Assembly (NCBI RefSeq): GCF_000282375.1
Contig: NZ_AKJK01000084.1
Span: 32,163 to 96,162 of the forward strand
Direction of reading: 5' to 3'
Length of the DNA stretch: 64,000 nt
Source of the DNA: Pseudomonas sp. GM50
GTDB taxonomy: Bacteria > Pseudomonadota > Gammaproteobacteria > Pseudomonadales > Pseudomonadaceae
The translations under genes and the position numbers were made by a program. Under the pieces are notes generated by a model. That model ran no database searches. It saw only the letters and a list, made by a program, of their open reading frames with translations, and was not told where the DNA came from. Shown one piece after another: positions 26,516 to 35,859 of this stretch; position 1 is the stretch's first letter; each line of letters starts with the position of its first letter.

Positions 26516-27382
26516 ATGCTCAAGCACTGGCCACCGCTCGGCACCCTTCGCGGCTTTGAAGCCGCTGCCCGGCTGGGCAGTTTCCACAAGGCCGCCGACG
26601 AGTTGCACCTTACCCAGTCAGCCATCAGTCAGCAGATCCGCAGCCTCGAGGCATACCTTGAACAGCCCTTGTTCTTTCGCAGTGGACGCAGCGTCAGCCT
26701 GACCGATGCGGGGCACGACTTGCTCAGCACCACCCAGACGCTGCTGCAACAACTGGCCGTCGGCATACGCCGGCTTGGTCAGTATCAGAAACCCAACCAA
26801 CTGGTGCTCAACACCACTCCGGCGTTCGCCCGTCATTGGCTGCTGCCGCGCCTGGGGGATTTTCGCCGTCAGCATCCGGAAGTCGATCTGTGGATTTTCA
26901 GTACCGATGAAGTCCCGGACATGGCCAGCCAGACTATCGACCTCGCTGTGCGTGACGACATCAGCTCCCAAGCCGAGTGCAGCTTCAAGGTGCTGCACGC
27001 AGATCGCCTCTACCCGGCCTGTCACCCGAACCTGTTGGCGCTGCCACGGGAACAGCGCACAACCCTTCATGGCGAGCGGGAAATGGACTGGAGTCACTGG
27101 GCAGTAGAGGCCGGCATCGATGTAGGCCAGCAAGATCAGGGGCTGAACTTCTCCGACCCGGGCCTTTTGTTGGACGCTGCTTGTGCAGGGCTCGGTATCG
27201 CCTTGGTCAGCCAATTACTGAGTTGGCAGGCGCGCGCCAACGGCTTGTTGCAACCCTTGGTGGAGCAAACCATTCGCGGCCCGAACTGGGCCTTGCTGAC
27301 CCATCGGGACAGTGAGAGCAATGCACGAAACTTCAGCGAGTGGCTGCTCAGGAACCTGGAAGCAACAAGCCCGACAACGTAA
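26516..27382 (+). CDS. LysR family regulator, GcvA-like, of the agmatine operon
   Basis: 288 residues. It opens LPPLGTLRGFEAAARLG-like (HWPPLGTLRGFEAAARLGSF) with the HTH KAADELHLTQSAISQQIRSLEAYL. The ligand-binding domain spans about residues 92-285. It is divergent from aguA with 134 bases between starts, so it very probably controls the agmatine operon; agmatine or carbamoylputrescine would be the expected effector. Confidence 0.92.
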   Translation: MLKHWPPLGTLRGFEAAARLGSFHKAADELHLTQSAISQQIRSLEAYLEQPLFFRSGRSVSLTDAGHDLLSTTQTLLQQLAVGIRRLGQYQKPNQLVLNTTPAFARHWLLPRLGDFRRQHPEVDLWIFSTDEVPDMASQTIDLAVRDDISSQAECSFKVLHADRLYPACHPNLLALPREQRTTLHGEREMDWSHWAVEAGIDVGQQDQGLNFSDPGLLLDAACAGLGIALVSQLLSWQARANGLLQPLVEQTIRGPNWALLTHRDSESNARNFSEWLLRNLEATSPTT

Positions 27383-27540
27383 CGATTCTGGTCCAGATAT
27401 TTCGTCCATTCATGAGCGATTGCAATTGGGCCAAAACCGGTCAATATCGCTCCTTTCGTCTACCCTCACAAAGCGCCAGGCAGCGATAAGCGTGTGCCAG
27501 GCGCCTCGACATTCTTTCGTTAATACACCGGAGATTTTCC

Positions 27541-28392
27541 ATGCTCAAGCGTACCCTGGCATTGGCCGTCAGCTTGATCCTGCCTTTTTGCACCCTGTTG
27601 GCGCAGGCCGCCGATACGCTGAAAGTCAGCGCGATTCCCGATGAAGCCCCTACCGAACTGCTGCGCAAGTTCAAGCCGCTTGGCGCCTATCTGGAACAAC
27701 AATTGGGCATGAAGGTCGAGTTCGTGCCCGTGAGCGACTATCCGGCCGTGGTCGAGGCGCTGGCCACCGACCGAATCGACCTGGCCTGGCTGGGCGGCTT
27801 CACGTTCGTGCAGGCACGCCTGAAAACCGGCAATGCGATTCCGCTGGTACAGCGTGAACAGGACGCCCAATTCACCAGCAAATTCATCACCGCCGACCCT
27901 GCCGTCAAGTCCCTCGCCGATCTCAAGGGCAAGACCTTTGCCTTCGGCTCGGTGTCCTCCACATCGGGCAGTCTTATGCCGCGCTACTTTATGCTCAAGG
28001 ACGGCATCAAGCCTGAAACCTACTTCAGCCGCGTCGGCTACTCCGGCGCCCATGACGCCACTGTCGCCTGGGTTCAGGCCGGCAAGGTCGACGCCGGGGT
28101 ACTGAACGCCAGCGTGTGGGAAAAACTGGTCGCCGCCGGCAAGGTCGACACCACCAAAGTCAAAGTGTTTGCCACCACCCCGGCTTACTTCGACTACAAC
28201 TGGACGGTGCGCGGGACTCTTGACCCAGCGCTGGCGGCCAAGATAAAGGCAGCCTTCCTGGCCCTCGATCCGGCAAAGCCTGCGGACAAGGAGATTCTGG
28301 ATTTGCAGGCCGCCAGCCGATTCATCGAAACCAAGCCTGAGAACTACAAGGGCATCGAGGAAGCCGCACGCGCCGCCGAACTGCTCAAATGA
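27541..28392 (+). CDS. PhnD-like periplasmic binding protein (annotated in Pseudomonas as putative selenate-type ABC binding protein)
   Basis: 283 residues. The signal peptide LKRTLALAVSLILPFCTLLAQAA is cleaved near residue 23. The mature part has the phosphonate/phosphite-binding fold (LKVSAIPDEAPTELLRKFKPLGAYLEQQLG, DLAWLGGFTFVQA, FAFGSVSSTSGSLMPRYFM). I remember close relatives under the name putative selenate ABC transporter binding protein; the ligand is not proven. It overlaps the ATPase gene by 4 bases. Confidence 0.85.
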   Translation: MLKRTLALAVSLILPFCTLLAQAADTLKVSAIPDEAPTELLRKFKPLGAYLEQQLGMKVEFVPVSDYPAVVEALATDRIDLAWLGGFTFVQARLKTGNAIPLVQREQDAQFTSKFITADPAVKSLADLKGKTFAFGSVSSTSGSLMPRYFMLKDGIKPETYFSRVGYSGAHDATVAWVQAGKVDAGVLNASVWEKLVAAGKVDTTKVKVFATTPAYFDYNWTVRGTLDPALAAKIKAAFLALDPAKPADKEILDLQAASRFIETKPENYKGIEEAARAAELLK

Positions 28393-29189
28393 CATTGCGT
28401 CTAACCCAGGTCAGCCTTACCCACGCCAACGGCGTCCAGGCGCTGCGTGGCGTGGACCTGCACATCGGTGCAAGCGAACAGGTCGCCATCATCGGCCCGT
28501 CCGGCGCGGGCAAGTCGAGCCTGCTCAACCTGCTGGCCACCGCCCTGCGACCGGGCAACGGCGAGCTGCAGGTGCTCGGCGAGCAAGCCTGGCAGCTTTC
28601 TGCCCGTCAGCGTCAGCGTCTGCGCGCGCGCATCGGCCTGATCCATCAAGCGCCCCCGCTGCCACCGCGCCAGCGCGTGGTCACTGCGGTTCTGGCCGGA
28701 AAGCTGGGTCAGTGGGGGTTGGGCAAGAGCTTGTTGAACCTGCTGCATCCACTGGATATTCCGGGCGCACGCGCGGCATTGGCCAGGCTGGACCTGAGTG
28801 ACAAGTTGTTCGCACAATGCCAGCAATTGTCCGGTGGACAGCTGCAACGCGTGGGCATTGCCCGCGTGTTGTACCAAGCGCCCGAGGTGTTGCTGGCCGA
28901 TGAGCCGGTTTCGGCCATGGACCCCGTGTTGGCCCAGCACACGCTTTCGGTGCTCTGTAGCCATGCCCGGCAGCACAACGTCACCCTGGTCGCCAGCCTG
29001 CATGCGGTGGAGCTGGCCCTGGCGCACTTTTCGCGCATCATCGGCTTGCGTGATGGACAGATTCTGTTCGACCTTCAGGCCAGCGAAGTCGACCGTGAGT
29101 TGCTCGACAAGCTCTACGCCAACGAACAACTGCTATCCCCACCGATTTTTGCTCCGGCGCCCTTGAGTGTGCAGATTCCCCGATGCTGA
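28389..29189 (+). CDS. ABC transporter ATP-binding protein, PhnC-like
   Basis: 266 residues. Walker A GPSGAGKSS (about residue 37), signature LSGGQLQRVGIARVL, Walker B VLLADEPVSAMD, and switch histidine in LVASLHAVELA. The Q-loop region reads IGLIHQAPPLPPRQRV. It has the length and order of PhnC subunits. It is coupled to the binding-protein gene upstream (4-base overlap) and the first permease downstream (7-base overlap). Confidence 0.9.
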   Translation: MTLRLTQVSLTHANGVQALRGVDLHIGASEQVAIIGPSGAGKSSLLNLLATALRPGNGELQVLGEQAWQLSARQRQRLRARIGLIHQAPPLPPRQRVVTAVLAGKLGQWGLGKSLLNLLHPLDIPGARAALARLDLSDKLFAQCQQLSGGQLQRVGIARVLYQAPEVLLADEPVSAMDPVLAQHTLSVLCSHARQHNVTLVASLHAVELALAHFSRIIGLRDGQILFDLQASEVDRELLDKLYANEQLLSPPIFAPAPLSVQIPRC

Positions 29190-30010
29190 CCCGTGATACC
29201 CGAGATCCGGCCACCCGGCCCCGCCTGCTGCTCACCTTACTGGCCCTTGCCCTGCTGTGGCCGGGCATCCACTTCAGCGAATTGGATCTCAGCGTACTGG
29301 TGGCGAGTGACAGTCAGAGCGAGATGGGCCGGTTTGTATCAGCCTTCTGGCCACCGGCCCATGGCGAAGAGTTCATTGAGCTGTTGTTGCAAGCCACCCT
29401 GCAAACGCTGGCCATCGCCACGGCCGGCATGGCTCTGGCGTTGCTGTTGGCAGTTCCCGCCAGCCTGTTGGCCAGTCGTGCTCTGTCGCTGTCTGCTGCC
29501 TCTCGTGCCGGCCACCCGAGTTATTGGGGCCAACTGCTGCGCTGGCCGATACGCGGTTTACTGATCTTCCTGCGCAGCGTGCCGGAAATCGTCTGGGCCC
29601 TGCTGTTCGTGCGCGCCGTCGGCCTCGGCCCGACTGCCGGGGTGCTGGCCATTGCCATTACCTACAGCGGCATGTTGGGCAAGGTTTACGCGGAAATTTT
29701 CGAGTCGGTCGACCAGCGCCCGGCCCACGCGCTACTGCAATCGGGCAGCGGCCGGCTCGCAGCCTTCTGCTACGGGATCCTGCCCAATGTCGCTGCGGAG
29801 CTGCTGTCGTACACGGTTTACCGCTGGGAATGCGCAATCCGCGCCTCGGTGGTGATGGGCTTTGTCGGTGCCGGCGGTCTGGGCCAGCAAATGGATCTGT
29901 CGTTGCGCATGTTCGCCGGCGGTGAAGTGGCCAGTTTGTTACTGACGTTCCTCGTGCTGGTGCTGCTCGCCGATCAACTCAGCCGCCTGTTGCGCTGGAG
30001 GCTGGCATGA
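29183..30010 (+). CDS. ABC transporter permease, PhnE-like (first)
   Basis: 275 residues with about six membrane segments. The permease coupling region SVDQRPAHALLQSGSGRLAAFCYGILPNVAAELLSYTVYRWECAIRASVVMGFVGAGGLGQQMD is the PhnE pattern (only parts quoted in families: YRWE.AIRAS and GFVGAGG). It shares a 4-base overlap with the second permease. Confidence 0.88.
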   Translation: MLTRDTRDPATRPRLLLTLLALALLWPGIHFSELDLSVLVASDSQSEMGRFVSAFWPPAHGEEFIELLLQATLQTLAIATAGMALALLLAVPASLLASRALSLSAASRAGHPSYWGQLLRWPIRGLLIFLRSVPEIVWALLFVRAVGLGPTAGVLAIAITYSGMLGKVYAEIFESVDQRPAHALLQSGSGRLAAFCYGILPNVAAELLSYTVYRWECAIRASVVMGFVGAGGLGQQMDLSLRMFAGGEVASLLLTFLVLVLLADQLSRLLRWRLA

Positions 30011-30774
30011 ATCGCCTGATCAACCTGGCACTGCTGCTCTGCATCGGCGCGGCGGTGGTCGCCTCGTTCAGCTACCTGGGCATCGACCTCGGCGAGCTGG
30101 GCGGCACCGGCAACCTGAAGCAGATGGGCGCTTATGCGCAGCGCTTTCTCAGCCCGGACCTGAGCCCCGGCCATCTGCAAGCCATCGGCCACGGCGCTCT
30201 GGAAACCATTGCCATGTCTGCCCTGGGCACCTTGCTCGCGGCGGTATTCGGTCTGCTATTGGCATTGCCCGCGGCCGGACGCTTCGGCTGGCCACTGCAG
30301 AGCGCGTCGCGCCTGGTGCTCAACGCCTTGCGCGCGGTTCCGGAACTGGTGTGGGCCGCGCTGATGGTCCTAGCCGCCGGTCTCGGCCCCAATGCCGGTA
30401 CCCTGGCATTGGCCCTGCACACCACCGGGGTACTCGGCCGGCTGTTCGCCGAAGCACTGGAAAACACCCCGCCAGAACCCGCCGAAGCCATCCGCTTGCA
30501 GGGCGGCAACGCTGTATGGGCTTTCTGTTACGGCACCCTGCCCAACCTGTTGCCCCAGCTACTGGCCTACATCCTGTACCGCTGGGAAAACAATATCCGC
30601 ATGGCCAGCGTGCTCGGCTTCGTCGGCGCCGGTGGTTTGGGGCAAATGCTCTATGTCAGCCTCAGCCTGTTCCAGGAAGCTCAAGCCAGCACGGTTATTC
30701 TGGCCATGCTGTTACTGGTATTCGCCGTCGATACATTGAGCAGCTGGAGCCGTCAACGGTGGGTCAAGGCCTGA
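30007..30774 (+). CDS. ABC transporter permease, PhnE-like (second)
   Basis: 255 residues, a paralogue of the preceding permease (YRWENNIRMASVLGFVGAGG near the C-terminus, ENTPPEPAEAIRLQGGNAVW in the coupling loop). Together with the first permease it would form a heterodimeric channel. It is the last gene of the four-gene importer operon. Confidence 0.88.
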   Translation: MNRLINLALLLCIGAAVVASFSYLGIDLGELGGTGNLKQMGAYAQRFLSPDLSPGHLQAIGHGALETIAMSALGTLLAAVFGLLLALPAAGRFGWPLQSASRLVLNALRAVPELVWAALMVLAAGLGPNAGTLALALHTTGVLGRLFAEALENTPPEPAEAIRLQGGNAVWAFCYGTLPNLLPQLLAYILYRWENNIRMASVLGFVGAGGLGQMLYVSLSLFQEAQASTVILAMLLLVFAVDTLSSWSRQRWVKA

Positions 30775-30828
30775 CTGCTTCAGATGCATCTGCAAGGTGC
30801 CCGGCAATCGTTCAGTGGGTCTTCGAAG

Positions 30829-30903
30829 CTATGCAAACCCGAGGAACGACAGGATAACCACGACGATCACAACGACCCCGACGATGTAGATGATGTTGTT
30901 CAT
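30829..30903 (-). CDS. 24-residue hydrophobic micropeptide
   Basis: ATG at 30903 (complement) with AGGTGG 6 bases upstream, then 24 codons to TAG. The peptide starts MNNIIYIVGVVVIVV and ends with LSFLGFA: a single hydrophobic span without charges. I recall very similar short membrane peptides in many Pseudomonas genomes, usually unannotated or labelled hypothetical. It is a stand-alone gene convergent with the second permease. Function unknown. Confidence 0.65.
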   Translation of the reverse strand: MNNIIYIVGVVVIVVVILSFLGFA

Positions 30904-31097
30904 GAAGGCCACCTCTCAACCTGGACAGGACTGCGACACGAGGGTGCTACAAATACAAGGTACTGCACCTTTGCGCGCAATTCCATTCGCAACACACATA
31001 GGCTTCGCTCTCGCCGAAACCTTGGTTTGACGCCGGGAAAAAGGGCGACGGATTCGTTTTCCCTGAACGTCCGCTTGGGGGAATTCCGGGCAGTTTT

Positions 31098-31150
31098 GAC
31101 AGGCAGAAATCGGCCAAAACCTGCCATTTGTGATGGCCAGCTATCGACCA
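31098..31150. repeat. Copy of the GACAGGCAGAAATCGGCC intergenic repeat
   Basis: Begins GACAGGCAGAAATCGGCCAA and continues into CTGCCATTTGTGATGGCCAG. It is the clearest of four related segments in this window (others at 19288, 20600 and 36744). Confidence 0.6.
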
Positions 31151-31173
31151 AAATGAGGCGTTCAAATCATCCA

Positions 31174-31803
31174 CTAAACACCGTGCGCGGCAATGAACAT
31201 GGCGACGGCCGACCGGCAATAGGATTCGATTTCGTTGTCGTCCTCTGCTCTCGCCTCATCGAAGCGGGCGATCATCAGAAGATCGGACCCTTTGATAAGC
31301 GCGGCAAACAAGCGGGCGGACTCTAGAGGGTCGGGCACATTCAGCACCGCCTTCGCGTGCAACTGACGCAACAGGGCCTCGATCTGGGCGATGACATAGG
31401 CAGGGCCGGCTTCGTAATGGAGCTTGCTCAACGACTTTTGCTTCGTCTTGTCGACCATGATCATGGCTTCAACACTGCGCACGTCCGGGCTCAACAACGT
31501 GCGTAGCAGGAACGTTCCCACCGCCATGAGCTGATCCGCAGCCGAACCGTCGACGCCTTCAATAATGGCCTGTGGTGCAAACTGATGGCAGTGGGCCGCG
31601 ATGGCCGCGCTGAACAGCGCCTCCTTGTTCTCGAAGTGTCGGTAGATGCTTAGCTTGGATATTTTTGCCCGCTGGGCGACCTTGTCCATTGTCGTCGCTT
31701 GAAAACCCAACTCCACAAAAAGTTCGCCCGCAGCGTCGACGATCGTTTGGCTGAGCGCCTCATTGGCCGGCCGGCCGCGCCGGGTCTGGCTGTTTTCGGT
31801 CAT
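31174..31803 (-). CDS. TetR family transcriptional regulator
   Basis: 209 residues. The HTH reads IVDAAGELFVELGFQATTMDKVAQRAKISKLSIYRHFENKEALF. The C-terminal region resembles the AcrR-type C-domain that ends with several helices. It is divergent from a thioredoxin-reductase-like flavoprotein gene; two matching short inverted repeats in the 106-base gap are candidate operators. Confidence 0.92.
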   Translation of the reverse strand: MTENSQTRRGRPANEALSQTIVDAAGELFVELGFQATTMDKVAQRAKISKLSIYRHFENKEALFSAAIAAHCHQFAPQAIIEGVDGSAADQLMAVGTFLLRTLLSPDVRSVEAMIMVDKTKQKSLSKLHYEAGPAYVIAQIEALLRQLHAKAVLNVPDPLESARLFAALIKGSDLLMIARFDEARAEDDNEIESYCRSAVAMFIAAHGV

Positions 31804-31814
31804 AAAAATTCCAG

Positions 31815-31858
31815 TACTTGACAGTATTCTAATTCTAGAATTATGGTACTCAAAAGTA
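31815..31858. promoter_or_regulatory. Promoter with paired TACT-N4-AGTA sites, probable TetR operators
   Basis: TACTtgacAGTA (31815-31826) and TACTcaaaAGTA (31847-31858) lie 32 bases apart centre to centre, about three helical turns. Between them is a perfect 14-bp palindrome, TAATTCTAGAATTA (31830-31843). A consensus -35 TTGACA (31818-31823) overlaps the first site, and TATGGT at 31842, 18 bases later, can be a -10 for the flavoprotein gene. Confidence 0.6.
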
Positions 31859-31909
31859 TCCTAAAAGTAAAACCCATGTCCCTTCATCCATAACGCGGAG
31901 CCTATCACC

Positions 31910-32803
31910 ATGAATGACGTCATCATCATCGGCGGCAGTTTTGCGGGTCTTGCCGCCGCCCTGCAGCTTGGTCGTGCCCGCCGAAAGGTCACCGTTCTCG
32001 ATACCGGCCTTCCGCGGAATCGCTTCGCCGACCACTCGCATGGTCTACTCGGCCACGACCACAAGCCACCGCTGGAGATTCTTGCCGAGGCGCGGCAGCA
32101 ACTGGCGCGCTACCCTACGGTCAGTCTGGTCACTGCCCGAGCAGAGAGCATCTCCGGCGCCATCGACGATTTCTCCGTCCTTACTGGCGATGGCGAAAGC
32201 CTCAGGGCGCGCCGCCTGATCCTGAGCTATGGCGTCGCCGACCAGATGCCTGAAGTTCCCGGCTTTGCCGAAGGCTGGGGCACCTCCATCGTGCCCTGCC
32301 CCTATTGTGACGGCTTTGAAGTTGCCGACCGGGATTGGGGCCTCGTCTGGTCCGGCCCGCCGTCGCACAACTACGTCAGGCTATACCACGACTGGACCGA
32401 CACATTGACAGTCTTCGCCAATGGTCACGACATTCCACCCGACATCCGGACCGATCTGGCGCGCCGAGGCATCCCTGTCGTCGATGGCCGGATCACCGAA
32501 ATCGACCATGAAGAGAGCCATAACACCACCGTCAGGCTCGACGCCGGCGCCCCTGTTGCGATCGACATCCTGTTCGCGCATCCGCGCAACAAGCCGTCCG
32601 CACGCCTGCATGAATCGCTGGGCCTCGCCACGATCGACACCCCCCTGGGCATCGTCCTCAAGGTCGACGAACGCCGCGAAACCAGTATGCCCGGCGTCTA
32701 CGCTGCCGGCGATCTCGCCAATCCCCTCATGGCGTCGGTCACCACGGCATCATGGCAAGGCGCGATGGCGGGCATCTTCGCCCAGCAGTCGATGCTGGTT
32801 TGA
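31910..32803 (+). CDS. Thioredoxin-reductase-like NAD(P)/FAD oxidoreductase
   Basis: 297 residues. The FAD motif VIIIGGSFAGLAAALQLGRARRKVTVLD is at the N-terminus, the redox-active pair is CPYC in VPCPYCDGFE (about residues 133-136), and the C-terminal FAD contact is PGVYAAGDLANPLMASVTTASWQGAMAG. The NADP-binding half lacks a clear GGG.SA.E motif, as is common in this subgroup of about 300 residues. The substrate is unknown. It is regulated probably by the divergent TetR protein. Confidence 0.88.
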   Translation: MNDVIIIGGSFAGLAAALQLGRARRKVTVLDTGLPRNRFADHSHGLLGHDHKPPLEILAEARQQLARYPTVSLVTARAESISGAIDDFSVLTGDGESLRARRLILSYGVADQMPEVPGFAEGWGTSIVPCPYCDGFEVADRDWGLVWSGPPSHNYVRLYHDWTDTLTVFANGHDIPPDIRTDLARRGIPVVDGRITEIDHEESHNTTVRLDAGAPVAIDILFAHPRNKPSARLHESLGLATIDTPLGIVLKVDERRETSMPGVYAAGDLANPLMASVTTASWQGAMAGIFAQQSMLV

Positions 32804-32962
32804 GAGCACAGATTCCCTTCTTCGGTTGTCGCAGGCTTTTGAAGGTCGCGCCATTGTAAAGGCGGGTTTGGTCGAGACGTTGCGCACCTTGGCATCGGTT
32901 CAGCCTCCCCTTGCCTAGTTCAAAGGTAGCTAGTTAGGAGCGAATCAAAACGAGGAGATGTC

Positions 32963-33835
32963 ATGACAGAGCAAAATGCCTATCAGGTCGCCGACTGGAA
33001 TGGCCAAAGCGGAGAGTACTGGGCCGCCAATCAAGCCCGGCTCGATGCCATGTTTGCGGTATTCGGCCAGGCCGCGATAGAAGCCGCCGTGCCCGCGACG
33101 GGTGAGCGCGTGCTGGACGTCGGCTGCGGAGCGGGCGCGTCGAGTCTGGCTCTGGCCGCCCGCGTCGGCTCGGGCGGCCACGTACTGGGTGTGGACATAT
33201 CTGAACCGTTGATCGGCCGAGCGTGTGCGCTTGCGCCAGAGGATACTCCTACACAGTTCCAGGTAGCCGACGCCAGCAGCGTCGAGCTGCCCGAGGGCTC
33301 GTTCGACATCCTGTTCTCGCGTTTCGGAGTGATGTTTTTCGACGATCCGACAGGGGCGTTCGCCCATATGCGACGCGCGCTCCGGCCGGGCGGACGGGTC
33401 GCATTTGTCTGCTGGCGCGGCGTGGCCGAGAACGATTGGGTCCGCCTGCCGATGAGCGCGATCAAGGACATTGTCCCGCCGACCGCACCGCCCGATCCCG
33501 AAGCGCCCGGACCATTCTCGTTCGGCGACCGGGGACGCGTGACACGTATCCTGACGGAGGCTGGCTTTACCGATATCACTATTGCGCCCTTCGATGTTTC
33601 CATCCCGTTCGGCGAAGGCGAGACGCGGGACACGGCGATCGACGACGCGGTGAGGATGGCGTTCGAGGGCGGCCCGCTGTCACTTATGCTCGCTAATCAG
33701 CCCGACGACATCCGCGCCCACGCCTCGGCCGCGGTTCGCGCTGCCTTCGCAGGCCTCCCCGGCGAGCGGTCGGTGATGATCGACGGCGCGGCGTGGATCG
33801 TCATGGCACGCAATCCGGCAGCTAGCGCCTGTTAA
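32963..33835 (+). CDS. Class I SAM-dependent methyltransferase
   Basis: 290 residues. Motif I is VLDVGCGAGASSLALAARVG (about residues 50-65), and the later motifs DASSVELPEGSFDILFSRFGVMFF and LRPGGRVAFVCWRG follow. It belongs to the Methyltransf_11/25-like group with an N-terminal SGEYWAANQARLDAMF segment. The acceptor is unknown. It lies 160 bases after the flavoprotein gene on the same strand. Confidence 0.88.
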   Translation: MTEQNAYQVADWNGQSGEYWAANQARLDAMFAVFGQAAIEAAVPATGERVLDVGCGAGASSLALAARVGSGGHVLGVDISEPLIGRACALAPEDTPTQFQVADASSVELPEGSFDILFSRFGVMFFDDPTGAFAHMRRALRPGGRVAFVCWRGVAENDWVRLPMSAIKDIVPPTAPPDPEAPGPFSFGDRGRVTRILTEAGFTDITIAPFDVSIPFGEGETRDTAIDDAVRMAFEGGPLSLMLANQPDDIRAHASAAVRAAFAGLPGERSVMIDGAAWIVMARNPAASAC

Positions 33836-33847
33836 CAGGGATGACGC

Positions 33848-33867
33848 CCCCGCTCAGTAGAGCGGGG
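33848..33867 (+). terminator. Rho-independent terminator after the methyltransferase gene
   Basis: CCCCGCTC and GAGCGGGG form an 8-bp stem with a 4-base loop, starting 13 bases after the stop codon. The downstream text CAACTTTGATTT is only moderately T-rich. Confidence 0.6.
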
Positions 33868-34060
33868 CAACTTTGATTTAGAGATGTATCAAATCGGCGT
33901 TGGCAATAAATCAGGACACTTTTGAGAGGCAAGCCCCGCAGTCCGGTGTGACTACTTAAAGCCCCGTTGACGAGCAAGAATGGTGAGTGTGCAGCGATTT
34001 TCGCCCAAGGGGCCGCCATGCTGTGATTCTCCGTTCGTACCCTGGCCGTGGGCTAGGAGG

Positions 34061-34963
34061 CTATTTAGGGCGCTCATGGAATGCAGCAAAAACATCCGCC
34101 ATAAAATCCATGAAAACGATGGCTCGCTGGGGCAGCAGCCGATTCGCTAAGTATACGATTTGGATCGGGACGGGTGGCGCCACGTATTCGTTAAGCAGCA
34201 ATTGAAGATTGCCACTTCTCAGCCCTTCCTCATAAAGCCATTGAGGCCCCTGCGCGATTCCCAATCCTGCATTGACGTACTCACGTATCGCCTCAGGCGA
34301 GTTGACACGCAGTCGTCCGGAGATCGGGACATCAGTATCCTTAAACCGCCAGTTGGTTCCAGTGGATAGGAGGGTATAAATGAGGCAGTCGTGTTCCTTC
34401 AGGTCATCAGGCGAAGAGGGAGAGCCACGTTTCTCTAGGTACGCACGACTGGCAACGCACACACGCTCGAACCACGCTAGTGGCCGGGCTCGCATTGCAC
34501 TGTCCTCCAGGTGCCCAATGCGAATCGCGAGTTCTGCCCCCTCGTCGACTAAATTGACGTAGCGATCATTGATTTGAAGATCGAGCGACAGTTCGGGATA
34601 GCGCCCTAGAAAGCTCGCGACGTGCGGTACGATGAAGGTGTGAGCCAATGCGGTCGGGCAAGCGACGCGCAGTAACCCAGACGGCGCTACGTTCCCTCTC
34701 AGTGAGGACTCTGACTGTTCCACTGAGTCCAGAATACGCCGCGCATCTGCGTAGTACCGTTCACCCTCGGGCGTGAGCGTCAGCTTTCGTGTGGATCGGT
34801 GAAGCAGCCTGGTTTGCAAATGGTCTTCAAGAGCAGCGACGTAACGACTGACGTTCGGTTGCCCTAGTCCTAGATCACGTCCCGCAGCAGAAAAACTACC
34901 TTTCTCGACAGCGCGTACAAAACAGCTCATCAGTAACAACCGGTCCATCACGCCCCTTTTCAT
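34061..34963 (-). CDS. LysR family transcriptional regulator
   Basis: 300 residues. HTH: FVRAVEKGSFSAAGRDLGLGQPNVSRYVAALEDHL, followed by LLHRSTRKLTLTPEGERYYADARRIL, the pattern of the CrgA/DmlR-like LysR subgroup. It is divergent from the SDR gene (120 bases between starts), which is the probable target together with the GST gene. Confidence 0.92.
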   Translation of the reverse strand: MKRGVMDRLLLMSCFVRAVEKGSFSAAGRDLGLGQPNVSRYVAALEDHLQTRLLHRSTRKLTLTPEGERYYADARRILDSVEQSESSLRGNVAPSGLLRVACPTALAHTFIVPHVASFLGRYPELSLDLQINDRYVNLVDEGAELAIRIGHLEDSAMRARPLAWFERVCVASRAYLEKRGSPSSPDDLKEHDCLIYTLLSTGTNWRFKDTDVPISGRLRVNSPEAIREYVNAGLGIAQGPQWLYEEGLRSGNLQLLLNEYVAPPVPIQIVYLANRLLPQRAIVFMDFMADVFAAFHERPK

Positions 34964-35082
34964 GCAGATTTTGCATGAGATCTATTCTATTTGCCCATCT
35001 TATCAGCGCGCTGGCATGAATACATAGTTGCTCTCAGAAGGTCAGTCGTCCGGCTGGCCGCCCCAAAAGAGAGGAAATTTAC

Positions 35083-35829
35083 ATGTCCCGTTTACAAGGC
35101 AAGCGTACCCTCATCACTGGCGGTACAAGCGGTATCGGTCTGGAGACCGCCAAGCAATTTCTCGCCGAAGGCGCACGCGTGATCGTCACAGGTGTTAATC
35201 CTGAGTCCATGGCAAATGCTCAAGCTATTTTAGGTAGCGAAGTCCTGGTGCTGCGAGCCGACTCAGCTAGTGTCGCAGCCCAGAAGGAGCTGGCGCAGGC
35301 TGTTCAGTCTCATTACGGGCAGCTCGACGTTGCCTTCCTCAATGCTGGCGTATCCGTCTGGGTGCCAATCGAAGACTGGAACGAGGAGATGTTTGACCGC
35401 TCCTTTGACATCAATGTCAAAGGCCCTTACTTCCTCCTGCAAGCACTGCTGCCGGTCTTCTCCAACCCTGCATCGGTGGTTCTTAACACCTCGGTCAGTG
35501 CGCACCTGGGCGCCGCGCGTTCATCCATTTACGCCGCAACAAAGGCGGCGTTTCTGAACATGTCGAAAACGCTCTCTAGCGAGCTTCTCCCGCGTGGTGT
35601 TCGAGTAAATGCGGTCAGCCCTGGTCCGATCGACACGCCGCTGTACGACAAGGCGGGTATCCCCGATGCCTACCGCGAGCAGGTCAACAAAGATATTGCT
35701 GCGACTATACCCTTTGGCCGTTTTGGCACGCCTGAAGAAGTAGCTAAGGCGGTGCTGTACCTCGCGTCGGACGAGTCTCGCTGGACGGTCGGAACGGAAA
35801 TTATTGTTGATGGTGGGCGCTCGCTTTAA
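35083..35829 (+). CDS. Short-chain dehydrogenase/reductase
   Basis: 248 residues, classical SDR. Nucleotide-binding TGGTSGIG (residues 12-19), NAG at about 90, catalytic Ser in NTSVSAHLG, YAATK with Tyr and Lys, and the PGPIDTPLY segment. The C-terminus EIIVDGGRSL is typical. The substrate is unknown. It is encoded beside a LysR regulator and a GST gene. Confidence 0.92.
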   Translation: MSRLQGKRTLITGGTSGIGLETAKQFLAEGARVIVTGVNPESMANAQAILGSEVLVLRADSASVAAQKELAQAVQSHYGQLDVAFLNAGVSVWVPIEDWNEEMFDRSFDINVKGPYFLLQALLPVFSNPASVVLNTSVSAHLGAARSSIYAATKAAFLNMSKTLSSELLPRGVRVNAVSPGPIDTPLYDKAGIPDAYREQVNKDIAATIPFGRFGTPEEVAKAVLYLASDESRWTVGTEIIVDGGRSL

Positions 35830-35859
35830 TGGGCTAGTCACAACTTCGCTTCTATACAG

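Noticed and set aside
27520..28395. 291-codon ORF on the minus strand
   Set aside because: Antisense shadow of the PhnD-like binding protein gene; Gly/Gln-rich without a recognisable fold.
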